Translations under genes and position numbers: made by a program
Assembly (NCBI RefSeq): GCF_049340185.1
Contig: NZ_JBMPPC010000003.1
Location: forward strand, 496,001-560,000
DNA: 64,000 nucleotides
Direction: 5' to 3'
Source: Undibacterium sp049340185
GTDB lineage: Bacteria > Pseudomonadota > Gammaproteobacteria > Burkholderiales > Burkholderiaceae_D
Part shown: positions 52,477 to 61,118 of the stretch, in pieces
Layout: the number at the start of each line of letters is the position of its first letter
Position numbering within the stretch: position 1 is the stretch's first letter
Notes under the pieces: model-generated
The model's database searches: none
What the model was told of the DNA's origin: nothing
What the model saw: only the letters and a program-made list of their open reading frames with translations

Positions 52477-52953
52477 ATGAGTACAGTACCTCTTACCAAG
52501 TTCGGCGCAGAATTGCTGAAGCAAGAATTGCATAATCTGAAGACGAAAGAGCGTCCAGACGTCATTAACGCTATTGCTGAAGCGCGTGCTCAGGGCGACT
52601 TGTCAGAAAATGCTGAATATGATGCGGCGAAAGAGCGTCAGAGTTTTATCGAGGGACGTATTGCTGAATTAGAAGGTAAGCTCAGCGCCGCACAAATTAT
52701 TGATCCTTCGACTCTTGATGCAGAAGGTCGCGTCGTGTTTGGTGCAACAGTGCGTTTGGAAGATCTCGAAACGGAGCAAAAAGTCAGTTATCAGATCGTT
52801 GGTGATGATGAGGCTGATATCAAACTAAGTAAAGTTTCAATCAGTTCACCGATCGCACGCGCCCTGATCGGTAAATATGTTGGCGACGTCGTCGGTGTTC
52901 AGGCACCTGCTGGTGTTCGTGAGTATGAAGTGCTGGATGTGTTGTACATCTAA
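52477..52953 (+). CDS. greA: transcription elongation factor GreA
   Basis: 158 aa. Rescues arrested RNA polymerase. Seen: STVPLTKFGAELLKQELHNL, RPDVINAIAEARAQGDLSENAEYDAAKERQSFIEGRIAELE (coiled coil with the acidic DLSENAEY tip), and C-terminal VVFGATVRLEDLETEQKVSYQIVGDDEAD, ISSPIARALIGK, VGVQAPAGVREYEVLDV. The ATG at 52477 gives exactly the E. coli GreA length; longer versions would begin inside or at the edge of the carB terminator. Confidence 0.96.
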   Translation: MSTVPLTKFGAELLKQELHNLKTKERPDVINAIAEARAQGDLSENAEYDAAKERQSFIEGRIAELEGKLSAAQIIDPSTLDAEGRVVFGATVRLEDLETEQKVSYQIVGDDEADIKLSKVSISSPIARALIGKYVGDVVGVQAPAGVREYEVLDVLYI

Positions 52954-52954
52954 A

Positions 52955-52988
52955 TAAAAAAAGACCAGACTGATCAAGGTCTGGTCTT
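52955..52988. terminator. bidirectional terminator between greA and yhbY
   Basis: AAGACCAGAC (52961-52970) and GTCTGGTCTT (52979-52988) form a 10-bp stem with an 8-base loop. The A-run to its left gives a T-tract on the minus strand, so it terminates yhbY best and greA more weakly. Confidence 0.82.
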
Positions 52989-53026
52989 CTATTGATTTGC
53001 AGCGAAATGCTGCATTTGCTGTATGA

Positions 53027-53503
53027 TCAGGCATTACCCAAAGCAGATTTCTTCGCGCTGGATTGACGTGGTTTAGCACGCTTGATCGAACCACCTTGTG
53101 TGACGCGCTCATTGCCTTTAACCATGACTTTCGAAACCGTAGGTTTTTTGGTGCCGCTGGCGCTAGGTTTAACGATCGTAACCTCACGCATACCTTTGCC
53201 TTTTTTAACTAACTTGGTTTCTTTGATGCCGTCGACTTTAGGGCGATAAAGAACCAGTAATTTACCGATATGCTGGACTGGCGCTGCTTTGAGCGATTCG
53301 CAAATCGTGTCATACATCGTAACGCGTGCTTCGCGGTCATCGCCAAATACGCGTACTTTAATCAATCCATGAGAGCTGAGACCAGCATCGATTTCTTTCA
53401 TCACGGCGGGCGATAAACCGGCTTCACCGATCAGAACGATAGGTTTCAGGGCATGGGCTTCGGAGCGCAATTCGCTACGTTCAGCGGGCGTGAGTTTCAA
53501 CAT
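53027..53503 (-). CDS. yhbY: YhbY family RNA-binding protein (CRM domain)
   Basis: 158 aa. The CRM domain (about 1-97) binds pre-50S ribosomal RNA. Seen: LTPAERSELRSEAHALKPIVLIGEAGLSPAVMKEIDAGLSSHGLIKVRVFGDDR and HIGKLLVLYRPK, the family core containing the G-x-x-G loop region. It is about 60 residues longer than E. coli YhbY; the extra C-terminus is Lys/Arg/Ser-rich and probably disordered RNA-binding tail. Divergent from rlmE with 32 bases between starts, which must hold both promoters or overlap with the coding regions. Confidence 0.93.
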   Translation of the reverse strand: MLKLTPAERSELRSEAHALKPIVLIGEAGLSPAVMKEIDAGLSSHGLIKVRVFGDDREARVTMYDTICESLKAAPVQHIGKLLVLYRPKVDGIKETKLVKKGKGMREVTIVKPSASGTKKPTVSKVMVKGNERVTQGGSIKRAKPRQSSAKKSALGNA

Positions 53504-53535
53504 ATAAATTCCTTTAAAAGCAGTATTTTACGCGA

Positions 53536-54177
53536 ATGGCAAAAAATAAATTCAATCAAAATTGGGTGCACGACCATATTAACGATCCTTATGTCAAATT
53601 GGCACAGAAGGAGGGTTATCGTGCGCGTGCCGTTTATAAGCTAAAGGAAATCGATGAAGCGGAAAAATTGATCAAGCCAGGACAGATTATCGTCGATTTA
53701 GGAGCAACACCAGGTAGTTGGTCGCAATATGTGCGCAATAAATTAGCTGGCAAAGACGGCGGCGGTATCTTGGGTGAGATTTTTGCATTGGACTTATTGC
53801 CAATGGATCCCATTGCTGATGTCCAATTTATCCAGGGTGACTTCCGTGAAGAAGAGGTACTGAGTCAACTGGAAGCTAAATTGCAAGGTCGTAAATTAGA
53901 TCTTGTTTTATCTGACATGGCACCTAATCTATCCGGTAATTCTACTGTGGATGCCGCACGTATCGAATATATTCTTGAGTTGGCAGTGGAATTTTCTAAC
54001 GCGCATCTGAAGCCGACAGGAGCTTTACTAGTGAAGTGTTTTCATGGTCCCGCCTACAATACGATTGTGACCATGTTTAAAACGCAATTTAAAACTGTCA
54101 CAAGTAAAAAACCCAAAGCCAGCAAAGACAAGTCATCTGAGATATTTTTGCTGGGTCGTGGGCTAAAAAATGATTAA
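53536..54177 (+). CDS. rlmE: 23S rRNA 2'-O-ribose methyltransferase RlmE (FtsJ)
   Basis: 213 aa. Methylates the 23S A-loop uridine (U2552 in E. coli). Seen: HINDPYVKLAQKEGYRARAVYKLKEIDEAEKLIKPGQIIVDLGATPGSWSQYV-type start with the K of RAVYKL, SAM motif DLGATPGSW, DLVLSDMAPNLSGNSTVD with the catalytic Asp, and LLVKCFHG with the catalytic Lys. Full length. Precedes ftsH as in the classical heat-shock rlmE-ftsH pair. Confidence 0.96.
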   Translation: MAKNKFNQNWVHDHINDPYVKLAQKEGYRARAVYKLKEIDEAEKLIKPGQIIVDLGATPGSWSQYVRNKLAGKDGGGILGEIFALDLLPMDPIADVQFIQGDFREEEVLSQLEAKLQGRKLDLVLSDMAPNLSGNSTVDAARIEYILELAVEFSNAHLKPTGALLVKCFHGPAYNTIVTMFKTQFKTVTSKKPKASKDKSSEIFLLGRGLKND

Positions 54178-54224
54178 AAATACTCAAATAGATCAAAAAT
54201 AGCCAAATTGTCAGCCAATCAGAC

Positions 54225-54253
54225 CTTGATAATCATCAAAGTGGGCTGCATAT
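54225..54253 (+). promoter_or_regulatory. candidate sigma-32 (heat-shock) promoter of ftsH
   Basis: CTTGATA (54225-54231), 14-base spacer, CTGCATAT (54246-54253) resembles the RpoH consensus CTTGAAA-N11-15-CCCCATNT at 6/7 and 5/7 positions, 84 bases before the ftsH start. E. coli ftsH is heat-shock controlled, which makes the site plausible. Confidence 0.35.
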
Positions 54254-54336
54254 GCGCTCTAGCAAGCTCTATCCAATGCGGGTAAAATGCAAAATTACAG
54301 TGTGTACAGGCGTGCTTATACGTCCAAGGAGTTCTC

Positions 54337-56223
54337 GTGAATAATATGTTTTCAAAAGCAGCCATTTGGGTCGTTATAGCCTTGGTGCTTTTTACTGTGT
54401 TCAAACAGTTTGATAAGGGCATTTCTTCTGGTGCCTCCGCAATGCCATATTCCGAGTTTCTGGATGAGGTTCGTGCCAAACACATTAAGGACGCAACGAT
54501 TGATGATGCAAACCGCACTGTCACGGCGACGACACTGGACGGTAAAAAAATCAAATCTCAACTGACGATATTTGATCGCGGTCTGGTTGGTGATCTGGTA
54601 AACAATGGCATTAAATTTGATAATAAACCGCCTGAAGAACAATCGTTCTTGTCGCAGGTCTTTATTTCATGGTTCCCGATGTTGCTGTTGATCGGCGTTT
54701 GGGTATTCTTTATGCGCCAGATGCAAGGCGGCGGCAAGGGCGGTGCTTTTTCTTTTGGTAAGTCCAAAGCCAGAATGCTGGATGACACCAATAATAACGT
54801 CACTTTTGCCGATGTCGCCGGTTGCGATGAAGCGAAAGAAGAGGTTGGTGAAATCGTCGATTTTCTGCGCGATCCAAGCAAATTTCAAAAACTTGGTGGC
54901 CGTATTCCTCGTGGCGTATTAATGGTAGGTCCTCCAGGCACAGGTAAAACCTTGCTGGCACGTGCAATTGCCGGCGAAGCGAAGGTACCTTTTTTTACCA
55001 TTTCAGGTTCTGACTTTGTCGAAATGTTTGTCGGCGTAGGTGCTTCTCGCGTTCGCGATATGTTTGAAAACGCGAAAAAGCACGCACCGTGCATTATCTT
55101 TATTGATGAGATTGATGCTGTTGGACGCCATCGCGGTGCCGGTATGGGCGGTGGAAATGATGAGCGCGAACAAACATTGAATCAAATGCTGGTTGAGATG
55201 GACGGTTTTGAGGCCAATTCCGGTGTGATCGTGATTGCCGCGACTAACCGTGCTGACGTATTAGATAAAGCCTTATTGCGCCCAGGTCGTTTTGATCGTC
55301 AGGTTTCTGTTGGCTTGCCGGATATTCGTGGTCGCGAACAAATTTTGAATGTACACATGCGCAAGGTTCCTATTAGTACTGATGTCAAGGCAGATATCCT
55401 GGCTCGAGGAACTCCTGGCATGTCTGGTGCTGACCTGGCGAATTTGGTGAATGAAGCCGCATTATTTGCTGCGCGCCGTAATAAGCGCTTGGTGGAAATG
55501 CTGGATTTTGAAGATGCAAAAGACAAAATATTTATGGGCCCAGAGCGTAAATCTATGGTGATGCGGGAAGATGAACGTCGTAATACCGCTTACCACGAGT
55601 CTGGCCATGCAGTTGTCGCAAAGCTATTGCCCAAGGCGGATCCTGTGCATAAGGTCACCATCATGCCGCGTGGTTTTGCATTGGGCTTGACTTGGCAGCT
55701 ACCTGAACATGATCAGATTAGCGGTTATAAAGACAAAATGCTGGAAGAAATTTCAATTTTGTTTGGTGGTCGTATCGCTGAAGAGATTTTTGTCGGACAA
55801 ATGTCGACGGGTGCATCAAATGACTTTTCTCGTGCAACCAAACTGGCACGTGCGATGGTGACTCGTTTTGGTATGTCCGACAGCATGGGTGTGATGGTGT
55901 ATGAAGACAGTCAAAGTGAAGGTTACTTCGGCGGCCCTTCTAAAACAATTTCTGAAGTAACGCAGCAAAAAGTCGACGCGGAGATCCGTAGTATTCTGGA
56001 TACTCAATATGCGTTGTCACGCAAATTGTTGGAAGAAAATCGTGACAAGGTTGAGGCAATGACTAAGGCGTTGCTGGATTGGGAAACGATTGATGCGGAT
56101 CAGATTAATGACATCATGAGCGGTATTGACCCTCGCCCGCCGAAGCCAGGCCAGTCCACTAGAAAAACACCTTCAGATTCAAGTTCTGGTGGTGTATCTC
56201 CTAATGCGGCGGCACCAGCCTAA
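54337..56223 (+). CDS. ftsH: ATP-dependent zinc metalloprotease FtsH
   Basis: 628 aa membrane-anchored AAA+ protease. Seen: two transmembrane helices (about 5-25 and 100-122) around a periplasmic domain, AAA domain with Walker A VGPPGTGKTLL, Walker B IIFIDEIDAVG, SRH region NRADVLDKALLRPGRFDRQV, and protease zinc motif YHESGHAVVAKL (HExxH). The Pro/Ser tail is typical. The start is GTG with AAGGAG five bases upstream; the ATG three codons later would sit too far from it. A hairpin terminator follows. Confidence 0.98.
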   Translation: MNNMFSKAAIWVVIALVLFTVFKQFDKGISSGASAMPYSEFLDEVRAKHIKDATIDDANRTVTATTLDGKKIKSQLTIFDRGLVGDLVNNGIKFDNKPPEEQSFLSQVFISWFPMLLLIGVWVFFMRQMQGGGKGGAFSFGKSKARMLDDTNNNVTFADVAGCDEAKEEVGEIVDFLRDPSKFQKLGGRIPRGVLMVGPPGTGKTLLARAIAGEAKVPFFTISGSDFVEMFVGVGASRVRDMFENAKKHAPCIIFIDEIDAVGRHRGAGMGGGNDEREQTLNQMLVEMDGFEANSGVIVIAATNRADVLDKALLRPGRFDRQVSVGLPDIRGREQILNVHMRKVPISTDVKADILARGTPGMSGADLANLVNEAALFAARRNKRLVEMLDFEDAKDKIFMGPERKSMVMREDERRNTAYHESGHAVVAKLLPKADPVHKVTIMPRGFALGLTWQLPEHDQISGYKDKMLEEISILFGGRIAEEIFVGQMSTGASNDFSRATKLARAMVTRFGMSDSMGVMVYEDSQSEGYFGGPSKTISEVTQQKVDAEIRSILDTQYALSRKLLEENRDKVEAMTKALLDWETIDADQINDIMSGIDPRPPKPGQSTRKTPSDSSSGGVSPNAAAPA

Positions 56224-56254
56224 GATTTATTTGGTGAAATACGTTTAATTTAGT

Positions 56255-56289
56255 TTAGGGTGAGAAGTGATTCTCGCCCTAATTTTTTT
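56255..56289 (+). terminator. rho-independent terminator between ftsH and folP
   Basis: TTAGGGTGAGAA (56255-56266) pairs with TTCTCGCCCTAA (56271-56282) over 12 bp with one G-U and a 4-base loop, followed by seven T (56283-56289). It ends six bases before the folP ATG at 56296. Confidence 0.87.
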
Positions 56290-56295
56290 ATATTT

Positions 56296-57138
56296 ATGAA
56301 TAATTTTTTTGATTGCGGACGGTATCGCTTTCCTTTGCAGGGAAGTCAATTTCGACCGATTGTGATGGGCATCCTGAATGTAACGCCAGATTCGTTTTCT
56401 GATGGCGGACAGTTTCAGGCACTCGACGGCGCTATGTCCCATGCAGAGCAAATGATTCAGGACGGCGTTGACATTATTGATGTAGGTGGGGAGTCTACCC
56501 GGCCAGGTTCGACCCGGGTTTCTCTGAATGAAGAGCTAGACCGGGTGATGCCGATTATTTACGCCTTGCGTGACTGCGGCAAACCTCTGTCAATTGATAC
56601 CTACAAAACTGAAGTCATGCGTGAGGCGATACTTGCCGGTGCCGATATGATTAATGACATCAATGGATTCCGGTCTGAAGGTGCTGTCAGTACTGTCGCA
56701 GCAAGTGATGTCGGCTTATGTGTGATGCATATGCAAAATTCGCCCACAGACATGCAGCAGCGCCCTCAGTATGAGGATGTCAACCAAGAGGTTACATTGT
56801 TTCTGGAGGAGCGTCTGACTGCTTTGAGTAAGGTTGGCATAGAGAATTCACGCCTTTGCATCGACCCGGGGTTTGGTTTTGGAAAAACTCTGGAGCATAA
56901 TATTTCGATGTTAAAAAATATTGCTCAATTTCAGACGAAGCATGGTTTGCCGCTCCTGGCCGGTTTGTCACGCAAATCCATGTTGGGAACGATTACTGGA
57001 AAGCATGTTGAACATCGCCAGGCGGCTAGCTTGGCTGCGGCATTAGCGGCCATCGCCCATGGAGCAAAGATTGTACGGGTGCATGATGTTGCCGGAACGG
57101 TCGATGCCATCAAAGTATGGCAAGCATTAAGTAATTAG
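56296..57138 (+). CDS. folP: dihydropteroate synthase
   Basis: 280 aa. Joins p-aminobenzoate to dihydropterin pyrophosphate in folate synthesis; the sulfonamide target. Seen: PIVMGILNVTPDSFSDGGQF, DVGGESTRPGSTRVS, LSIDTYKTEVM, INDINGF, DPGFGFGKTLEHN, and LLAGLSRKSMLG, all pterin/phosphate-site motifs. The ATG at 56296 matches family length; the upstream GTG (56260) lies inside the terminator stem. No Shine-Dalgarno is seen before 56296 because the T-tract occupies that place, so expression must be weak, coupled or leader-controlled. Confidence 0.94.
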   Translation: MNNFFDCGRYRFPLQGSQFRPIVMGILNVTPDSFSDGGQFQALDGAMSHAEQMIQDGVDIIDVGGESTRPGSTRVSLNEELDRVMPIIYALRDCGKPLSIDTYKTEVMREAILAGADMINDINGFRSEGAVSTVAASDVGLCVMHMQNSPTDMQQRPQYEDVNQEVTLFLEERLTALSKVGIENSRLCIDPGFGFGKTLEHNISMLKNIAQFQTKHGLPLLAGLSRKSMLGTITGKHVEHRQAASLAAALAAIAHGAKIVRVHDVAGTVDAIKVWQALSN

Positions 57139-57193
57139 ATGGTTAGGTAGCTCAATAATCAAGTAAATAAGTAATTACATAAAGAGAATAAAA

Positions 57194-58537
57194 ATGACGA
57201 GAAGATATTTTGGTACCGATGGTATTCGAGGCAAAGTCGGTGTATCACCAATTACTCCTGATTTCGTAATGCGTTTAGGTTATGCAGCAGGTAAAGTTCT
57301 TGCGCAAAACGGTCATGTTGGCGAATCTAAACCGACCGTACTGATTGGTAAAGATACGAGAGTATCTGGGTATATGTTAGAGGCCTCGCTAGAGGCTGGA
57401 TTTGCGGCAGCTGGTGTCGATGTGATGTTGTCCGGTCCGATGCCAACACCCGCTGTTGCTTATCTGACTCGTGCTTTGCGTTTGTCTGCCGGTGTTGTGA
57501 TATCGGCTTCTCACAATCCATATTACGACAATGGTATTAAATTCTTTTCTGCTCAGGGAAACAAATTGCCTGATGAAGTCGAGCTGGCGATTGAGGCTGA
57601 ACTCGAGCGCACAATGGACTGCGTGAGTTCAGATTTGCTAGGTAAGGCACACCGTTTGCGCGATGCTAACGGCAGGTATATCGAATTTTGCAAAAGTACC
57701 TATCCAAACGAACTGGATTTGCGCGGACTAAAAATTGTAGTTGATTGCGCTCACGGTGCAGCCTACGATATTGCTCCCCACGTCTTCCACGAACTAGGTG
57801 CCGAAGTCATCTCCATTGGTAATCAGCCAAACGGATTTAATATTAACGATAAGGTCGGTGCAACTGCGCCGGATGCATTAGCCTTAGCTGTGAGAGCAAA
57901 TCATGCTGATATCGGTATTGCACTCGACGGAGATGCGGATCGGCTGGTCATGGTCGACAAGAACGGTAAAATTTACAATGGCGATCAACTCTTGTATTTG
58001 ATGGTCATGGATCGGTTGGCGATTGGTCCGGTCAAGGGTGTAGTCGGTACTTTAATGACGAATATGGCAGTAGAACTGGCGCTGAAAGAACTCGGTGTTG
58101 GTTTTGTCCGGGCTAAGGTCGGCGATCGTTATGTGCTTGAACAAATGCAAGAGCATGGATGGTTATTAGGTGGTGAAGGTTCCGGTCACTTGCTGTGTCT
58201 GGACAAACACACGACAGGGGATGGAATTGTCTCTGCCTTGCAGGTGCTTTCTGCTTTACGTCGCAATAATAAAACCTTGGATCAATGCTTTGAGCAATTA
58301 CATCTTTTTCCTCAGGTACTGATTAATGTGAAAGTCCCTGCTGGTTTTGACTGGCAAAAAAATCCACTCGCCGTGAGTGAAAAAAAACGTGCAGAAACCG
58401 AAATGGGTGATAAAGGTCGTGTCTTGATTCGCGCCTCTGGAACGGAGCCTTTAGTTCGTGTCATGGTTGAGGCGGTTGATTTGGATATGGCGAATCTTTA
58501 CGCGCGTCAGTTAGCGGATATTATTGCTCCCAAATAG
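57194..58537 (+). CDS. glmM: phosphoglucosamine mutase
   Basis: 447 aa. Converts glucosamine-6-phosphate to glucosamine-1-phosphate for UDP-GlcNAc, hence peptidoglycan and LPS. Seen: RRYFGTDGIRGKVG, phosphoserine site VVISASHNPYYDNGIKFF (S106), metal-binding IALDGDADRLVMVD, GGEGSGHLLCLDKHTTGDG, and RASGTEPLVRVMVEA. Follows folP, the common folP-glmM order downstream of ftsH. Supplies the precursor of UDP-GlcNAc, a typical donor for GT41 enzymes. Confidence 0.97.
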   Translation: MTRRYFGTDGIRGKVGVSPITPDFVMRLGYAAGKVLAQNGHVGESKPTVLIGKDTRVSGYMLEASLEAGFAAAGVDVMLSGPMPTPAVAYLTRALRLSAGVVISASHNPYYDNGIKFFSAQGNKLPDEVELAIEAELERTMDCVSSDLLGKAHRLRDANGRYIEFCKSTYPNELDLRGLKIVVDCAHGAAYDIAPHVFHELGAEVISIGNQPNGFNINDKVGATAPDALALAVRANHADIGIALDGDADRLVMVDKNGKIYNGDQLLYLMVMDRLAIGPVKGVVGTLMTNMAVELALKELGVGFVRAKVGDRYVLEQMQEHGWLLGGEGSGHLLCLDKHTTGDGIVSALQVLSALRRNNKTLDQCFEQLHLFPQVLINVKVPAGFDWQKNPLAVSEKKRAETEMGDKGRVLIRASGTEPLVRVMVEAVDLDMANLYARQLADIIAPK

Positions 58538-58568
58538 AGTTTAATTGCGTCTGGAATGGCTTTCATTC

Positions 58569-58597
58569 TTGAATATGGATGGTATTCCATGTACTAT
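58569..58597 (+). promoter_or_regulatory. sigma-70 promoter of tRNA-Arg
   Basis: TTGAAT (58569-58574), 17-base spacer, TACTAT (58592-58597), each 4/6 to consensus, about 52 bases before the tRNA. Confidence 0.45.
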
Positions 58598-58649
58598 TCA
58601 GCCTTCTGTTTTTATGCATCGCATCTTCTGTGGTGCATATCCAAACGAC

Positions 58650-58726
58650 CTGTCCATAGCTCAGTTGGATAGAGCACGAGCCTTCTAAGCTCGGGGTCGC
58701 AGGTTCGATTCCTGCTGGGCAGGCCA
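58650..58726 (+). tRNA. tRNA-Arg (anticodon UCU)
   Basis: 77 bases including CCA. The acceptor CTGTCCA pairs with TGGGCAG (one G-U), D-arm GCTC..GAGC, anticodon stem-loop CGAGC-CTTCTAA-GCTCG giving TCT, T-arm GCAGG-TTCGATT-CCTGC. Reads AGA/AGG arginine codons. Confidence 0.97.
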
Positions 58727-58741
58727 ATGAAATTAAGTACT

Positions 58742-58769
58742 AAGCCCAGTTATTTTGACTGGGCTTTTT
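58742..58769 (+). terminator. rho-independent terminator after tRNA-Arg
   Basis: AAGCCCAGT (58742-58750) and ACTGGGCTT (58758-58766) form a 9-bp stem with a 7-base loop, followed by a T run, 15 bases after the tRNA. Confidence 0.88.
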
Positions 58770-59361
58770 GCTTATTAATACCCTAAGTTTTGTCGTGTTA
58801 TCGCTTGCAGCGCTATTGTGCAGTCATTTCGGTATCCCCGCGTCATCCTCAGAAGTTTATTCTTATGCTACTTGCCCCTATTTTTAAAGCGGGCATATAT
58901 TGATGTGACATTTATTGCTGCTACATTCTTACCCGCATCCAAATAAGCCATATTTATTGAAGTAGCAATATCCCTGTAGAGTTTGCTGGTACTTGCGTGT
59001 GTTTTATGTCGGTTTTTCCCTAAAATTTTTTTACATATTTAAAATAATCTTGGCTTCAATTAAACTAAGTCAGGAACATTTTGCCTTGTTTGATATTGAG
59101 TGATAGATGAGTGTTAAAAACGAACTAATTGTGCAGTTTAAAAAATTTAATCAGTTGAGTTCATTGCGCTGAAAAGTTTTATTTCTCCAGTGATACTATT
59201 GAGTAATAGATACATTGTGTTTAATCAGAAAAAAGAGACAAGTTCTTCAGGCGCAACGCAGTTTTTCTGGGGCTCTCAGTGCACTGTCCCGCACATCAGC
59301 TATCTGGAAATACGTTTTCCAACGACATAGCGAATACATTTTATATTTCATAAAGGGTTAT
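58770..59361. other. AT-rich intergenic region before the chemoreceptor gene
   Basis: 592 bases without a recognised gene or RNA. A weak sigma-28-like match AAAAGTTT-N9-AGTGATAC lies near 59173-59197 on the plus strand, with the same shortened spacer as one fliC candidate; it is not strong enough to call. The leader carries AAAGGG seven bases before the ATG at 59362. Confidence 0.4.
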
Positions 59362-61083
59362 ATGAAACTGCTCTCTAACATCAGAATCGGTACCCGTCTA
59401 ACGCTCGGATTTGGTTTGGTGCTTTTATTTGCACTTGGCTTACTAGCTTTAGGAATATTTCGCTTAAGTCAGCAGCACGGATCCCTTGACTATATATTTA
59501 ATAATAAGGTTGCCAGTCTGAGTGCGGCAACTGAGATGCGCGAACAAGGGCGAGCGCTTTCTCTGGTGTTGAGAAAAATGACGGCTCCTACTGATGTTGC
59601 CGAGGCAGAGAGAGAGACAAAAAAATTAATTCAGATTGTCGATAGTTACAATAAATCTGAAGAGCTGGCAAAACAACTGATAGATGGGCAAGAGGGCAAG
59701 GCGACTCTGGTAAAAGCCTTTGAACAAAAACAAGTTGTCATGTTACTTGTGAATAAAATCAAATCTTTCGTTTCAGAGGGAAATTATTTTGATGCGGCGT
59801 CCTTATTGCAAACTGAATTTGGCATCCCGCATGAAAAATGGATGGTTGCGCTCACTGAGTTAGCGCAGCAACAGAGAGAGGCAATGAAATTGACCTACGA
59901 TGAATCGCAGATCAATTATCGCGTCTCAATGACTAGTATGATTGTGGTTGGTTTCATCATTCTGGCTATTGGTATCTTTGCTGCTTGGTATATTACTCGT
60001 ACTATTTCTCTGCCGATTAAACGTGCCGCCAGTGTGGCAGATCATATTGCTAGCGGTGATCTTACCAATGATATCCAGATTGATGTCAGTGACGAGATCG
60101 GCGATCTCCTGCAATCGCTGAAGCTGATGCAGACTAATCTGATCGACACTGTTTCGCAAATTAAACAGGGAACTGAGACGATCACAGTAGCGTCCCAAGA
60201 GATTGCATCAGGGAATGCTGATTTATCGAGCAGAACCGAATCACAAGCCAGCTCGCTTGAAGAAACAGCCAGCTCCATGGAAGAACTCACCAGTACCGTT
60301 CGTCAAAATGCCGACAACGCCAGACAAGCCAACCAGCTCGTCGTCTCCGCCTCCAGTGTCGCAGTCAAAGGAGGCGCCGTTGTGGGGCAGGTTGTCAACA
60401 CTATGGGCTCCATCAAAGACAGCTCCCGCAAGATAGTCGACATCATCAGCGTCATCGACAGCATCGCCTTCCAGACCAACATCCTTGCCCTCAACGCCGC
60501 TGTTGAAGCCGCCAGAGCTGGCGAACAAGGGCGTGGATTCGCGGTTGTCGCCTCAGAGGTCCGCAACTTAGCGCAACGCAGCGCCAGTGCCGCCAAAGAA
60601 ATCAAAGCCCTGATTGACGACTCCGTCGACAAAGTAGAACAAGGAGGCAAACTAGTCGACGAAGCAGGCAAGACCATGGACGAAATTGTCACCAGTGTCC
60701 AGCATGTCGCCGACATCATGAGCGAAATTACGGCAGCAAGCCAGGAACAAAGTGCCGGGATTGAACAAGTCAACCTCGCCATTACCCAGATGGACGAAAT
60801 GACGCAACAGAATGCAGCCTTGGTAGAGCAAGCAGCGGCAGCGGCAGAGAGTATGGAAGAACAGGCTCAGGCTTTGGCGCAAACAGTCCGAGTTTTCAAA
60901 ACATCGGATATGGCATCGGTGGCACCGGCAGTGACGACAAAGCGGGTAGAAAAAAAGCCAGAGAAAAAATCATCGCAAGCAGCAAAGCTGAAAATTTCGG
61001 CAAAACCTGCTCCAACATCTAATCAGAGTCCCGGCAAATCAAGCCGTAGTGAAAAACCAGATGCTGACTGGGAAGAGTTCTGA
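59362..61083 (+). CDS. methyl-accepting chemotaxis protein
   Basis: 573 aa transmembrane chemoreceptor. Domains: TM1 (about 13-33), periplasmic four-helix-bundle sensor (about 35-190), TM2 (about 192-213), HAMP (about 214-268), signalling hairpin (about 270-520) with tip IDSIAFQTNILALNAAVEAARAGEQGRGFAVVASEVR. The C-terminus ends DADWEEF, a variant of the NWETF pentapeptide that tethers CheR/CheB. The ATG at 59362 (MKLLSNIRIGTRL) is chosen over an upstream extension lacking homology. From about 60190 codons shift to C-ending third positions, unlike the first half. Ligand unknown. Confidence 0.95.
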   Translation: MKLLSNIRIGTRLTLGFGLVLLFALGLLALGIFRLSQQHGSLDYIFNNKVASLSAATEMREQGRALSLVLRKMTAPTDVAEAERETKKLIQIVDSYNKSEELAKQLIDGQEGKATLVKAFEQKQVVMLLVNKIKSFVSEGNYFDAASLLQTEFGIPHEKWMVALTELAQQQREAMKLTYDESQINYRVSMTSMIVVGFIILAIGIFAAWYITRTISLPIKRAASVADHIASGDLTNDIQIDVSDEIGDLLQSLKLMQTNLIDTVSQIKQGTETITVASQEIASGNADLSSRTESQASSLEETASSMEELTSTVRQNADNARQANQLVVSASSVAVKGGAVVGQVVNTMGSIKDSSRKIVDIISVIDSIAFQTNILALNAAVEAARAGEQGRGFAVVASEVRNLAQRSASAAKEIKALIDDSVDKVEQGGKLVDEAGKTMDEIVTSVQHVADIMSEITAASQEQSAGIEQVNLAITQMDEMTQQNAALVEQAAAAAESMEEQAQALAQTVRVFKTSDMASVAPAVTTKRVEKKPEKKSSQAAKLKISAKPAPTSNQSPGKSSRSEKPDADWEEF

Positions 61084-61118
61084 GAACTGTGTTGATTCCA
61101 GTATTTAGATATCACAAT

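Noticed and set aside
59250..59361. Possible c-di-GMP riboswitch before the chemoreceptor gene
   Set aside because: The leader lacks the conserved GEMM core and tetraloop-receptor elements.
60241..60882. Long minus-strand frames opposite the chemoreceptor signalling domain
   Set aside because: They arise from the C-ending codon use of the receptor gene; the sense strand encodes a complete conserved MCP domain.
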